DNA of 64,000 nt, taken from positions 14,332,501 to 14,396,500 of the forward strand of contig JAPTOF010000010.1 in NCBI GenBank assembly GCA_028554755.1, given 5' to 3'. Positions 1 to 10,779 of the stretch are shown here, one piece after another. A program made the position numbers and the translations under genes. This stretch comes from Cordia subcordata. Lineage: Eukaryota > Streptophyta > Magnoliopsida > Boraginales > Cordiaceae. Each line of letters opens with the position of its first letter. Position 1 is the stretch's first letter. The notes beneath the pieces were generated by a model, which searched no databases, was not told the DNA's origin, and saw nothing but the letters and a program-made list of their open reading frames with translations.

Positions 1-429
1 TATGTTAAAGAAGACTAAACTACAAATAATTAAGAAAAAGATTATAAATTTAAACTAAGGAAGTACAAAATTTTTATAACAAAACTATAAATTTTTTTAG
101 TGCATTTACTACAAATATTTCGTAAGAGTTTGGCTATATGAAATTGCTTTGGGGGAGGCGAAGGAGATTGGAAGTTAGAACCCCCTTTCGAAAAGGTTAG
201 AACCCCTTTCGCCCAATCAATGTTTTTTGCTTCGAGCGAAATATTTCTAAACTACAAAAATTTGTCAAAAGACAATGAATTACAAGAAGAATGTACAAAA
301 TAATATGAAAAAAATATAGATTCTTTAATTCATATACCAACCCTATAATTTTTAAAGATATATAAAATTTTTTTAATATTCCCAAAAAATATGAGTCATT
401 AACCTAGAGAAAAGGTTTCTTTTACAAAT
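1..429. other. AT-rich sequence, no gene seen
   Basis: This stretch is AT-rich with short homopolymer runs. It contains only short frames with biased hydrophobic or lysine-rich translations. I see no motif, splice structure or repeat boundary that supports a call. Confidence 0.5.
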
Positions 430-1085
430 TAATGACTTTAGTCCTTCATACACATTTGAAGGATAATCTTGATGAAAACCTAGCACTCAATTTGATTCTG
501 ATTCTACACTTTGGGAGCTAGGTACACATACTTCTGCTGAGCATACTTGTTTGATTGATGAGGAGTTAGTTGAGTTTATTTCACCTCCTCAACCCATGCT
601 CACCCTATTGGATGAAGTTAAGGAGATTGAGTGTCTTGTGTTGGCTTCTTTGGCCTCTTAATTGTGTTTCTTTCATTTCCTCCTTCTAACCTTACCCTTA
701 ATGAAGAGATTGAGGAGTTAGAAAGACTTTAGATGTTGTCCTTGCTCATCCCCATTCCATTGAGACTCCTCATGTTTTGCAGCTCACATTTGTGCCCTCT
801 TGCATTGAGCATGAGCATATAGGACTAGGACACACGTTTCCACTTTGTATGCATTGGATTTATCACCTACCTAATAGAAGGGTGTGTGTTAGCCATAGAC
901 CATAAGCAGGAGGCCATTGGGTGGTTAATTGATGAGCAAAATGTTGATTTTTCATGTCTTAAACATAGGCACTTGTTGCATGATCCTTTTCCCTTTACTA
1001 CATATGCTGAAATGATATCTAGCAATTTGTGCCAAAGGACTTTAAACATATTTGGCTCTAACATTGGTGCGCGACTGGGGGCATA
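430..1085 (+). pseudogene. Accessory ORF remnant of a gypsy-type element (copy 1)
   Basis: Function unknown. The reading is broken by stops and frame changes, but conceptual pieces match other copies in this window. An EHTCLIDEE piece (about 535-565) corresponds to DHTCLHDDE at 22400-22440 and EHSCIHDPKSF near 39080-39110 on the minus strand. A piece resembling FVPSCIEHEH lies near 790-820. The frame at 886-1086 has AIDHKQEAIGWLIDEQ and LHDPFPFTTYAEM, matching ALDYKKKAIEWLTKEQ and MHDPFPFTICAWL in the minus-strand copy at 43794-44168. It lies directly upstream of the conserved 3' noncoding cassette, as in the other copies. I see no reverse transcriptase, integrase, membrane segment or signal peptide. 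It could be a degenerate env-like or other third ORF of the Athila group. Homology among the copies is visible; the role is not. Confidence 0.6.
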
Positions 1086-2550
1086 AAATCCAATGCTACT
1101 AAAAGGCACCCTAGACTTGTTTTTATTCTCCTTGCTTTTTCTTGTCTTTCATTTGCTTTTGTTTTTAGTAGATTAGTTTGCTTTTGCTTGATTTTGTTTT
1201 TCTTGTCTTTTAGTAATTTAGGCTATCTTTTGTTTGATTTCATTTTTTAGTAGGTTAGCTTGTTTGCCCTTTATTTGTTGCTTTCTTTTCGCCATCTTTA
1301 GTGCATCAATCCGTATAGCTTTTGCATACATCCTTATTGAATCATTTTGAATGCCAATATGGACTTGCATGGCATTGTCTACTAATCTCTTCTTCATTTT
1401 TTTGAGTGTTTGTGCTTTTTACTAAGAAGCATGCTAGTAGATAATTGGATCATCGTTAACATTTATGAAGTCTCATGTACACAAGGTTGTATTGCTCTAT
1501 CCCTTTCTTGTCCTTATCTACTCTTTCCATATTTCCCATTTATATTTCATGTTTCTTGCCTATGTGCTGAGATGCTATTTGCTTGAGGACAAGCAAAGTT
1601 TAGGTTTAGGAGTGCGGTTGTCCCTTTATTATTTATATCATTATGGGGTAGATGCGTGGCATGTCTTGTTTTTGCTCAAAATTGGTTAAATTTTTCTATT
1701 TTCGTTCATGTTTTGAGTTGTTTATCTCCATGTTGGTGAAGGAGTTGACTTTTGTTATTGACTTGATTGAATGGAGACAATAAGGTGTATATGTGGAGTG
1801 TGACTTGAATGTAAGGTGAACTGAGTTCTTTTAAGAGATACCTTGAGAAAACTCTGGGGAGTGAACAACTTTAGGAATATACCTTGTAGTTACCCTATGA
1901 CTTAGGTAAAAGGTGAATAAACATTAAGGGTTTTGATATAAGTGCCCTTTTCCTAATCAGTTCTCTTGGCATGCCTTAGTCTTGGATGTTTCGTGCTATG
2001 AATTGCAAAGAAGTACCAAAAAAAGAAAAAAAAAGTGAAAAATATGAAAAAAAAAAGAATACAAAAAGAGACAAAAGACAAGAAAAAAAAGAAAAAAAAA
2101 AGAAAAGTGTTTGAATAAGTGTCACAATGATAGAAGTGTTTCTGTTGTGTTTCGATGTATTGAGAATAAGCTCTTCCTCTTTGCCTCAAATGATCATTAT
2201 GTAGTCGAAATTAAGCATTCATGTATTATTCCTTTTGTTGTTTGTATTTGAGGGCGAATGGTATGTTGAGAGGCAATGAAAGATGATGGTGGTAAGCGTG
2301 TGTATTTGCTTTGACCCTTTGTGGTGTGGTGGCTTAAACATGCCTGGCATATCCCCAAAAGGAGTGAGACCCCTTGTGCTTAAAAGAAGGACCTAAAGAG
2401 GCTTGAGTAGCTTTTACATGATGGGAGCAAACCCTTATACCCCTAGCGTTTAAATGATCTCAAGTCAATGCAATTGGCAACTCTTTGAAAAACATGAGGA
2501 TAGACTTTGGTTTAGGCTTAGGAACTAGCAAGGAGAAGGTTAGGGGATGT
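1086..2550 (+). other. 3' noncoding cassette of plus-strand gypsy element A
   Basis: No gene. The stretch runs from the end of the accessory ORF to LTR A. It contains a perfect stem-loop at 1579-1596, an A-rich tract at about 2016-2106, a decayed second stem-loop at 2514-2531 and a purine-rich tract at 2538-2550 that abuts the LTR. The same order, inverted, is seen at 5127-6090, 29631-30590, 42331-43340 and, split by an insertion, at 27319-27599 plus 37072-37760. The two stem-loops are 935 nt apart here, close to the spacing in the other copies. Confidence 0.65.
1579..1596 (+). repeat. Conserved stem-loop, upstream copy (element A)
   Basis: TTGCTTGAGGACAAGCAA: perfect 7-bp inverted arms (TTGCTTG / CAAGCAA) around an AGGA loop, followed by AGTTTAGGTTTAGG. 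This is the best-preserved plus-strand copy of a motif seen nine times in recognisable form. Confidence 0.8.
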
Positions 2551-3331
2551 TGATGTGTATGTGTTGGTTGGTCTTAATTGTATACATTCTTGAAGTGTTT
2601 AGAGCTTATTTATGTGCATTTAATGTGTCATTTGTGCATAGTCGCCAATATTTGTGCATAATATGTTTAAGTGCATAGATCCTACACTAAATGCCATATT
2701 TCATAGTTTAGTTGAGTGTTTGAAAAGTTTTGACCTTAAATAAAGAAGAAGTGAGCAAAGGGATTTGAAAAGTTTCGAGCTTAAATAAGGAAAAAGCGAG
2801 CTAAGGGATGAAGATCGGAAGAAAAGAAGCAAACTAAAGCTGTCGTTCGGGTGCAGAGGAGCTACCGGTCGACTGGGTAGGTCAACCTACAGAAGCAGAC
2901 AATAATCCAAATTGTGTTAATGGAATCAGTCGAGCTATGATAGGAAATGGTTGACCGACAGGGGTCAACCGGCAAGAATAGTCAAACTCAAGATTACTAT
3001 TTTCAAAATGCAATTTATACTCTCTAGTGGTAGAGGCACGCAATCAACCGTAGAAGAATATATCTCGACTGTCAATGGACTTTGAATTAGTGTAATATCG
3101 ACCATGAGGTCGACCGTGTTTAGTGAAGCTCGACTGCTTAAGTCCTTTAACGGTCGAGGGGTGCAGTTGTCTGCCACGGTGCAGACCTCGACCATATGTG
3201 AGTTGTCAATTAAAATTTTATGCAGAATTGACCATTTCTGGTACAACTCTTGAACCTTATTGACTCCAAACATTTCCAAATTCAAATTTGGATAGTCATA
3301 TGTATCTAAAGTTATATTTTACAAAGTGCAT
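2551..3331 (+). mobile_element. LTR A (plus-strand gypsy, 3' LTR), first part
   Basis: The LTR begins TGATGTGTATG directly after the purine-rich tract GGTTAGGGGATGT, the same arrangement as the 3' LTR of the minus-strand element at 3332-14310. It contains diverged GGTCGAC/GGTCAACC-type motifs between about 2863 and 3200. The insertion at 3332-14310 splits it, and it resumes at 14316. The LTR sequence is diverged from the other families here but has the same plan: TGATG start, a GTGCAT-rich first 200 bp, then the CG-rich motif cluster. Confidence 0.65.
3327..3331 (+). repeat. Target-site duplication TGCAT, left copy
   Basis: TGCAT immediately precedes the left LTR (TGATGTCGTG) and is repeated exactly at 14311-14315 after the right LTR. 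This fixes both element ends and shows an intact insertion. Confidence 0.9.
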
Positions 3332-4286
3332 TGATGTCGTGTTACGAGAGCAAGCTCTAAAAGACCTGCAAGTGTACGGATCGTGCAATATAGTGTGTAC
3401 GAGTGCAGGTGTCGAACCACAGGGAGGCGTGAATAATGTGAGTGAATTCTATGCTTGGTGTTCTAAAAAGAGCTAAAAAGAAAGATCTAAACTATATGTA
3501 TTTTACTTCTGAAGGTTTTGGATTATTGGGAGCTCTATGTAAACGAAATAAAAATAAACTATGAATAAAAAAAAAAACAAATGAAAACACAAGTTGATTA
3601 AGAGGAAACTAACAATTGAAAAGGGATAGGGTGACTTCGACTTATGAATGGGTAATTCTATACTCAAATGCTATGGGATTAAGGGATGATGGCTAACTAT
3701 CATAAGTGCTCTTAACTAGGTTGCTAATTAATGTCCTGATTTCCCCCTAGGACTCGGTGCGAGTCCGTCCCTATGCGGTGCCTCCTAGAGCTACGCCGTG
3801 ATCCTTATGACCTAGGGCCTCAAGAGTGACTAACTAACTTCCTAGGCGGCTTAGAATGAACCTACCTTAGTACCTAAACCGTTGGCTGGGTTTAAAGCCA
3901 AGACCTAGTGTTGCTAAGGTCGACTAAATCTATCCTGAAACCTATTGGCTGGATTTAAAGCCAAAGGAGACTCGACCTAGACTAGCCCTAAATTATGCTT
4001 CGTCATTCTAAAGTCACTCCAGCAGGATTTCACTTGCTAGCGCGTGCATAAATATGCAATATTAAAGTTATGCTTGTTACTAGGCATGCAAATACGCATA
4101 TAGACATGAATAAAAGCATTACCCACTTCATAGCATCCACATATAAACACATAGACATGAGTATACATGGATTAGATGTGTTTAGTAACAAACAAACTTC
4201 AATTTGTATACATGTTACTCATCTAGGCATTTTATCAAACACATAAACATGAATGAAAGAACACCCAATTAAACAAGACAAATCAA

Positions 4287-4322
<36 letters not shown>

Positions 4323-5126
4323 GCCATCATATCCCATATCATAAGAGTATAAAATCAACCCATTACATAAGTTTAATCACCCTATACAAGCCTACTCAGA
4401 CATAATGGAAAATAGAATGAAAGAGATATAACGAAACTCCCCTTTCATCCTAGCGAATTTAGATCACGGCTTGTGAACAATCTTGATTCCAAAGGGTTTG
4501 AATCCTCCCAACTAAGCTTGGTTCTTGGTGAAAAGTGTGTGAAAAGGGTGTGGGAGGCGGCTAGAGATTAGGGTTAAGTGTGTGAGAGGTTAGGTGTGAA
4601 GTACGTGTTTTTTGCTCCCCCTAAATTCTTCCGCATCGGGCTTTATTTATAGGTTCGCGCACAGCCGGTCGACCGGCCTCTGGAATACTCGACCGGCTTT
4701 CTAGTGGAGCTCTCTGGAGCTAGGTCGACCGGCTCTTGAAGGAGGGTTGTCCGGCTTTTTGATGAAGCTTTCTGGAGTGGCCGGTCGACCTAGACGGTCA
4801 ACCGGCTCTTTTTCCTTGGTCGTCCGACTGACTTCCTTCATCAAATTTTGATCTCTTCGGCCTTTGGTCTTCTCTCTTGGCCCCATACATGTCCCATCTT
4901 CATCACCTTTCATTGTCCAGTCTTTATCTTAACCCAGAGTTCACCTAAATCATTGAAAACAAGCAATTAGTGTAGCAATTTACCTCTTAAACTCAATATG
5001 CACATTTGTTCATGCTTAAGCCTATTCTTATCAAAAGTACTACACTAATGCATCATTATAAGCATTCAACACCTCTAAAATATAAGTAAATGGCAATGCA
5101 AACACACATCAAATCACAACTCATCA
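3332..5126 (-). repeat. 3' LTR of the Athila-type element
   Basis: 1795 bp, TGATGTCGTG to CAACTCATCA, TG...CA ends. It pairs with 12511-14310. It contains a 30-bp TA run (4290-4319; 48 bp in the partner), the CG-rich palindrome cluster (4662-4830) and a GGTTCGACACC element near its sense-strand 3' end (complement of 3409-3419). Confidence 0.93.
4662..4830. repeat. CCGGTCGACCGG palindrome cluster in LTR
   Basis: Contains GCCGGTCGACCGGC (4664-4677), a perfect 14-bp palindrome, and further full or degenerate units (TCGACCGGC, AGGTCGACCGGC, CCGGTCGACC, CGGTCAACCGGC, GTCGTCCGAC). The partner LTR has the cluster at 13858-14015 with fewer units after 13980. CG-rich palindromes are otherwise unusual in this AT-rich window. 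Confidence 0.85.
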
Positions 5127-5145
5127 ACACCCCCAAACCTTCTCA

Positions 5146-5163
5146 TTGCTTGTCTTCAAGCAA
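5146..5163 (-). repeat. Conserved stem-loop, LTR-proximal copy (Athila element)
   Basis: Sense strand TTGCTTGAAGACAAGCAA: intact 7-bp arms, loop AAGA, followed by a purine tract ending in GGTTTGGGGGTGT and then the 3' LTR. Confidence 0.8.
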
Positions 5164-6069
5164 GCTCAGCCTTAAGTTTTATCTCTAAAGCTAATACAAT
5201 GGATTGCTTAAAGGACTGACTCGCTATCAGTATTAATTTGAGAAACAAGAAGGGGCATTCCTATTGTGAAGAGATCCCTAAGCCTCTTTGGATCTTTCCT
5301 CTACTCATAAGGGGTCTCGTTCCTCATGAGAATTTCCCAAGTAGCCAATCCACCACAAACCTAGGATTCTAACTCACGCACTTGGATTATTGATATTTCG
5401 TGCTCCCTCAACTGACATGGCCTCCCTAACATACACCAAGCCTCAAAGATAAGAAGAGAGAGTATACAAACATAATGGCTTTTTATAAGCCTTATTCACA
5501 TGTCTACAAAGATGATAACTTGTGCTAAGTTGACATTGTGTCACTTATGCACTTATTCATTAACTTTTAGGTGCCTTTGGCTTTTTCTCTTTTTCACTTC
5601 ATAGATTTTTGCACCTTTTTACCCTTTTTTTTTTTGTTTTCTTTTACAATTTCAATTGCTTTGTATTGTGTTCTCAAAAAGGAAGAAAAAGAAAAATTTA
5701 GGCATATCAACAAGAACCAATCAAGGAAGGGGCACTCACATCAATAACCCCTTTTTTTTAACACTCTTTCCTACCAAGCTATGGAGTGGCTACAAGGGTT
5801 ATTCTTAAAGGTCCTCACTCCCCACAACTTTTAAGGGCATCCCCTCCAAGACTTAGTTTTCAAACCACTCTATTCCTTCCCCCACAATGCTTCTCATCTT
5901 CATAAATCAATAGAGTCAATCACAAAAGCCAACACAATGATCAACAAAGAAATAAATGACTCTATATGCATCAAAATTGAAAAATTTTCACCATTTATAT
6001 GCATGATGCAATTTACCCTAAGTAAAATATAACAAGAAAACCAAACTCCCACACCTCCAAACCTAAACT

Positions 6070-6087
6070 TTGCTTGTCCTCAAGCAA
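6070..6087 (-). repeat. Conserved stem-loop, upstream copy (Athila element)
   Basis: Sense strand TTGCTTGAGGACAAGCAA, identical to 1579-1596, followed by AGTTTAGGTTTGGAGGTGTGGGAG, an internal copy of the purine tract seen at the LTR. Confidence 0.8.
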
Positions 6088-6512
6088 AAAGAGCAAAGCA
6101 CAACAAAAACAAGCAAGTCATCATTACACAACAAGTAAGGGTGGTGGGGATAGGGTGCAAACAGGGGGGACAAGTGGAGAAAGGATAGATACAACCTTGC
6201 ATTTTCTTCAAAGCTTTCCATGCCAACGATAAATCACCAAACTACTAATCCTGTAACTCACAATTCATAAACACTCACAAAGAAAACAAGATTAGTAGCA
6301 TTGCCTATGCATACTTGCATTGGCATGAGCAGTGGTGTATCTTATGGGACAAAGGATTGGGATTCACACTTTGGGTTGGGTGCAAGAAAGATAAAAGAAA
6401 GAAAATAAAAAGAAACGAAAGTAAAACCAATGCAAAACTACAAAATTGAACCTAGGTTGCCTCCTAGTAGCGCTAACCACCAAGCCGTCACCAGGCAAAT
6501 ACCATCTCATCT

Positions 6513-7640
6513 TCAACTTCCATAGACGGGATCCTGAAGCTTTAAAACCTCCACACGAGCCATGCTCGGATCATATGCGTGCTTCAGGCATTGCCCATTC
6601 ACCGTCAACTCTCGGCCATCCTTCAAGTCTTTAATCTTGACTGCTCCGGAAGGATAGGCAATCATCACCACATATGGACCATCCCATCTCGTCTTAAGCT
6701 TACCTGGAAAGAGTTTCAGTCGTGAGTTAAACAACCAAACTTTATCAAAAGGAGAGAATGATTTCTTAATAATGTGTTTATCATGGATTCTCTTCATCCT
6801 ATCCTTATAAAGTTTAGCGTTCTCATATGCCTCGAATCTAAGCTCTTCCAGTTCCGCTAGGTCTAGCCTCCTTTTCTCACCTGCTCTTGCCAGGTCAAAA
6901 TTTAGGGCTTTGATTGCCCAATACGCTCTATGCTCAAGTTCTACTGGCAAGTGACAAGCTTTACCGAAAACCAATCTATATGGAGACATACCAATAGGAG
7001 TCTTAAAGGCGGTACGGTAGGCCCACAAAGCATCATTTAGCCTAATAGACCAATCTTTTCTATCGGGCCTAACCGTTTTCTCTAAAATGTGTTTGATCTC
7101 TCTATTGGACACCTCAACTTGTCCACTTGTCTGCGGGTGATAAGAAGTGGCTACTTTATGGGTGACTGAATATTTCCTCAACAAGACCTTTAAAGTCCTA
7201 TGGCGAAAATGCAAGTCCCCATCACTAATTAAGACCCTAGGGACTCCAAATCTAGAGAAAATGTTCTCTTTAATAAACTTAACCACTACCCTATGGTCAT
7301 TAGTGCGTGTAGGAATAGCCTCAACCCATTTGGACACATAATCAACGGCCACTAAAATGTACTGACACCCAAAGGAAGGTGGAAATGGACCCATGAAGTC
7401 TATACCCCAAACATCGAACAACTCACAAGGAAGAATAGGGGATAAAGGCATCATGTTTCTCCTAGAGATGGACCCGGATTGTTGACATCTAAAACACTTC
7501 TTGCAATATTCATAGGCATCCCTAAAGAGAGTAGGCCAAAATAGTCCACTTTGCGAGACCTTCATGCGCTCTTCTTCCCACTAAAATGACCCCACACCCT
7601 CATCATGACACATGCTCAACACACTCTCAAACTCCTCCTC
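6513..7640 (-). pseudogene. Athila-type integrase (C-terminal part of pol)
   Basis: Would insert the element's cDNA into the host genome. Upstream, near 7566-7640, the zinc-binding region is damaged: CHDEG is visible but the second histidine segment is displaced by small frameshifts. The long open part (7565-6513, 350 residues) has the second zinc half (CKKCFRCQ), then the catalytic core with GIDFMGP (first Asp), LISDGD (second Asp) and GQVEVSNRE (Glu), giving a complete D-D-E set. The C-terminal part has the KARLYKD-like and [16 protein letters not shown] segments typical of plant gypsy integrases (here [11 protein letters not shown]). The core is intact by eye, but the protein cannot be reached from upstream without crossing stops. 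Family assignment is firm. Confidence 0.9.
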
Positions 7641-9110
7641 GGGCACACACCGCGAATCATTTGATCCGCACACACTTTGAAAAGATAGGGGTCCTCCCAA
7701 AAGAAATGCCTAACTTGTGCTAGGAACCTATCTTTTTCTCTTTTCTCCCAATGGGAAGGAAAACGCCCTGTGGCAAGATAATTGACAATATGAGCGAACC
7801 AAGGTGTGTGATAGGAGACAACAAATAATTGCTCATCAGGGAATGAATCATGAAAAGGGGCTAGATCATTAGAAGGCTCGTTAACAAGACGGGAAAGATG
7901 ATCCGCAACTAAGTTTTCTCTACCCTTTTTATCCCTAATTTCTATGTCAAACTCTTGAAGGAGGAGCAACCACCTAATCAAGCGGGGCTTAGATTCTTTC
8001 TTGGACAACAAATACTTCAAGGCCGCATGATCGGTGTAGACAATCACTTTGGATCCCAGGATGTATGACCTAAACTTGTCAAGAGAGAAGACTATTGCTA
8101 GAAGCTCTTTTTCCGTAGTGGTATAATTCTTTTGCGCTTCATCAAGGGTCTTGCTAGCATAGTATACAACATGGGGCAACTTATCCTTCCTTTGACCTAA
8201 AACAGCTCCTATTGCATAATCGGATGCATCACACATAACCTCAAATGGGAGATAGTAGTTAGGTGGTTGGATAATTGGGGATGTAGACAATAAGGATTTA
8301 AGCCTATTGAAAGCTCTAACACATTCATCATCAAAGTCAAAAGGAACATCTTGTGCTAGGAGCCTAGACAATGGACGTGCAATGTGACTAAAATCCTTAA
8401 TGAATCTACGATAAAATCCTGCATGTCCTAGAAAAGATCTAACATCTTTGACACACTTAGGGACAAGCAACTTTTCAATTAATTCAACCTTAGCTGGGTC
8501 GACTTGAATTCCATTAGATGATACAACAAGACCCAACACTATCCCTCGTTGCACCACGAAGTAGGATTTCTCCCAACTTAACACTAGGTTCTTCTCCACA
8601 CATCGGTCTAAGACTAAGGAGAGATGACTCAAGCACTCATCAAAGCTATCTCCAAAGACTGAGAAATCATCCATGAAAATCACTAAATGTCTCTCAATCA
8701 TGTCACTAAAAATGGCCATCATACATCTCTGAAAAGTCGCTGGGCATTACAAAGACCGAAGGGCATTCTCCTATAAGCAAAAGTGCCATAGAGACAAGTA
8801 AATGTGGTATTTTCGTGGTCCTCAGGAAACACAAGGATCTGGTTATAGCCCGAATAGCCATCTAGAAAACAATAGTAGCTATGCCCAGCTACTCTATCTA
8901 GGATCTGGTCTAAAAAAGGCAATGGGAAATGATCCTTCCTAGTTTTGGAGTTGAGCTTCCTATAGTCAATACAAACTCTCCATCCCGTGGGAGTACGTGT
9001 AGGATAAGCTCTCCTCTCTCATTCTCCACAACCGTGATCCCGGACTTCTTAGGGACAACTTGGATGGCTAACCCACTCACTATCGGAGATCGGATAAATA
9101 ATGCCTGCAT
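7616..9110 (-). pseudogene. Athila-type reverse transcriptase and RNase H (pol)
   Basis: Copies element RNA into DNA in the cytoplasmic particle. The RT domain is spread over two frames. Its start is near 9110 (AGIIYPISDSEW). The fingers/palm lie in 8922-8719 ([35 protein letters not shown]), and the rest in 8722-7616. The catalytic box is FMDD (near 8666-8680), a Tyr-to-Phe variant common in Athila relatives. RNase H follows ([47 protein letters not shown]). Frameshifts lie near 9050-9100 and 8720-8735, and the 7616 end is a stop inside the integrase zinc region. The GTG at 9110 is not a real start: pol is expected to continue from gag-protease. Confidence 0.92.
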
Positions 9111-10584
9111 ATAAAAGCTTAATGATCTCCTTCTTAACTACTTCGCTCATGTGTGGGTTTAGCCTTCTTTGCATCTCCCTAGAAGGAATGGCTCCATCTT
9201 CAAGGTGAATACGATGCATACAAACAGAGGGGTCTATACCTCGCAAATCATCAATTTTCCACCCTATAGCCTTCCTGTGTTTCCTAAGGACCTCTAAGAG
9301 ACGCTTCTCATGCTCACTAAAAAGATCGGAAGCTATGATGACCGGAAGGGTCTCACTAGAGCCTAGGAATGCATACTTCAAATGATCCGGAAGGGGTTTG
9401 AGTTCTAAAGAAGAGCTAGGCTCAACCAAGGGGGGCTTAGCCTCAGCATCATCAATGCGTACATCACTAGAACTGGGACTAGAAGGATTAACCTCAAGTG
9501 ACTTATTAATCAAATAGCTCTCAATCAAGGAAGTAGAAGCTACACATTTCTTCTCTACGGTCTCCAAATCAAAACTAGAAATCAATTCCTCAAATTTTCT
9601 CAAATCATTTCCATCAGTCATAGTCTTTTCTATAAAATCCTCAATGCAAGAATCAATCACATCCACTCTAAAGCACTCTTCTCCATCCTCCTCTCCTATA
9701 CTCGCCCTATTTATCGCCTCTGCAACCTTCATAGTGGATTTCAAATTCCCAAATTTCATCTCCAATACCCCCGACCTACAATGGATAATAGCATCTGCGG
9801 TGGCAAGGAAGGGGCGACCTAGAAGAATGGGTGTAGAATGTCTAGAGTCGTGTCCCGAATCCATATCTAACACTATGAAGTCAACAGGGTACACAAACTC
9901 ACCTACCTAAACCATAACGTCCTCTATCACACCCTTAGGTCTACGCTCAGACCTATCACTAGTCAAGAGTAACGACGTGGGAGACAACTCACCTAGACCT
10001 AGGCTGGCGATGACAGAGTAGGGAATAAGATTCACACTAGATCCTAAATCTAATAAGGCGTGATCAATTTGTGTCTCACGGATCCTACAAGGAATGGTGA
10101 AGGCTCGGTCACTCATCTTGGGCGGAAGGCCCGAGGTACAAATGCTACTCACCTTCTCCGTAAGCCTCACCTTCTTAGGAATTTTCGATGACTTACGTTT
10201 CCTTGTACAAAGATCCTTAAAGAACTTAGAGTAAGATGGGATGGAAGTGATCGCATCTATCAAAGGAAGATTGACCTTAAGATCTTTGAGATGCTCTAAA
10301 ATCTTGAAGAACCTAGAATCCTCACTAGGTGTAGGTCTCTCTAAAGCGGATGGAAAAAGAACTCTAGGCTCTATATCTATAGATGCATGGAAGTCATCCA
10401 TGGGCTCTTTTCCCTCCGTATCTGGTCGGGAAGTACTAATCTCTCCCTGATCTCTAATGGTCTCATTTCTCTCAACAGGACTCTCTTTAGAATTTCCCCC
10501 AACAAGGTTACCATGCTGTGCTCTAGGCTCGGAAGGACCACTAGGTGCAGGCACTGCAAAGTCAACTCCTACCCTATTATCCAC
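9049..10584 (-). pseudogene. Athila-type aspartic protease and linker
   Basis: Processes the gag-pol polyprotein. The frame 10584-9907 has a Ser/Pro/Glu-rich lead, then ALLDLGSSVNLIP (active-site Asp near 10050) and RPKGVIEDV. An in-frame TAG at 9907-9909 interrupts it, and the same frame continues to 9049 (DFIVLDMDSGHDSRHST, LLGRPFLATADAI). The bases around the stop (GTT TAG GTA, in a position where relatives read VQVGEF) suggest a CAG-to-TAG change. The downstream linker of about 200 residues is acidic and of low complexity. A second copy of this protease is in element D at 32101-32640. Confidence 0.88.
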
Positions 10585-10779
10585 TACCCGACTGCTTCTA
10601 AGAGTAGTGACGGCCTTAGCTTGGGCCTGAGAGGGATAAGTGGTATCGGTGGAGGAACAGGATTGGACTCTAGGGTTTACCTCGCTGGAAAGGCAATTTC
10701 TGGTCTCTAGCGCTTAATTAATTAGCAATCTGTCCTAATTGTGCCTCAAACCTCGCCATTTCGCCTATTTTTCGCCAAT

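Larger units (their letters stand above)
5127..6512 (-). other. 3' noncoding region of the Athila-type element
   Basis: No gene supported. It holds two stem-loops 924 nt apart (6070-6087 and 5146-5163), each followed on the sense strand by a G-rich purine tract. The one at 5127-5142 abuts the 3' LTR and is the likely polypurine tract for plus-strand priming. The T-rich block near 5580-5640 is a pyrimidine run, not coding. Confidence 0.75.

Noticed and set aside
1579..1596. Stem-loop as a transcription terminator
   Set aside because: No bacterial context and no U-run. Its recurrence before purine tracts fits a retroelement signal better.
4701..4913. Conserved 70-84 residue frame also at 13843-14097
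   Set aside because: Present in both LTRs of one element because they are copies. Low-complexity charged sequence through the palindrome cluster, so selection cannot be inferred.
10241..10710. Plus-strand frames opposite gag-protease
   Set aside because: Antisense shadows of real minus-strand coding sequence.
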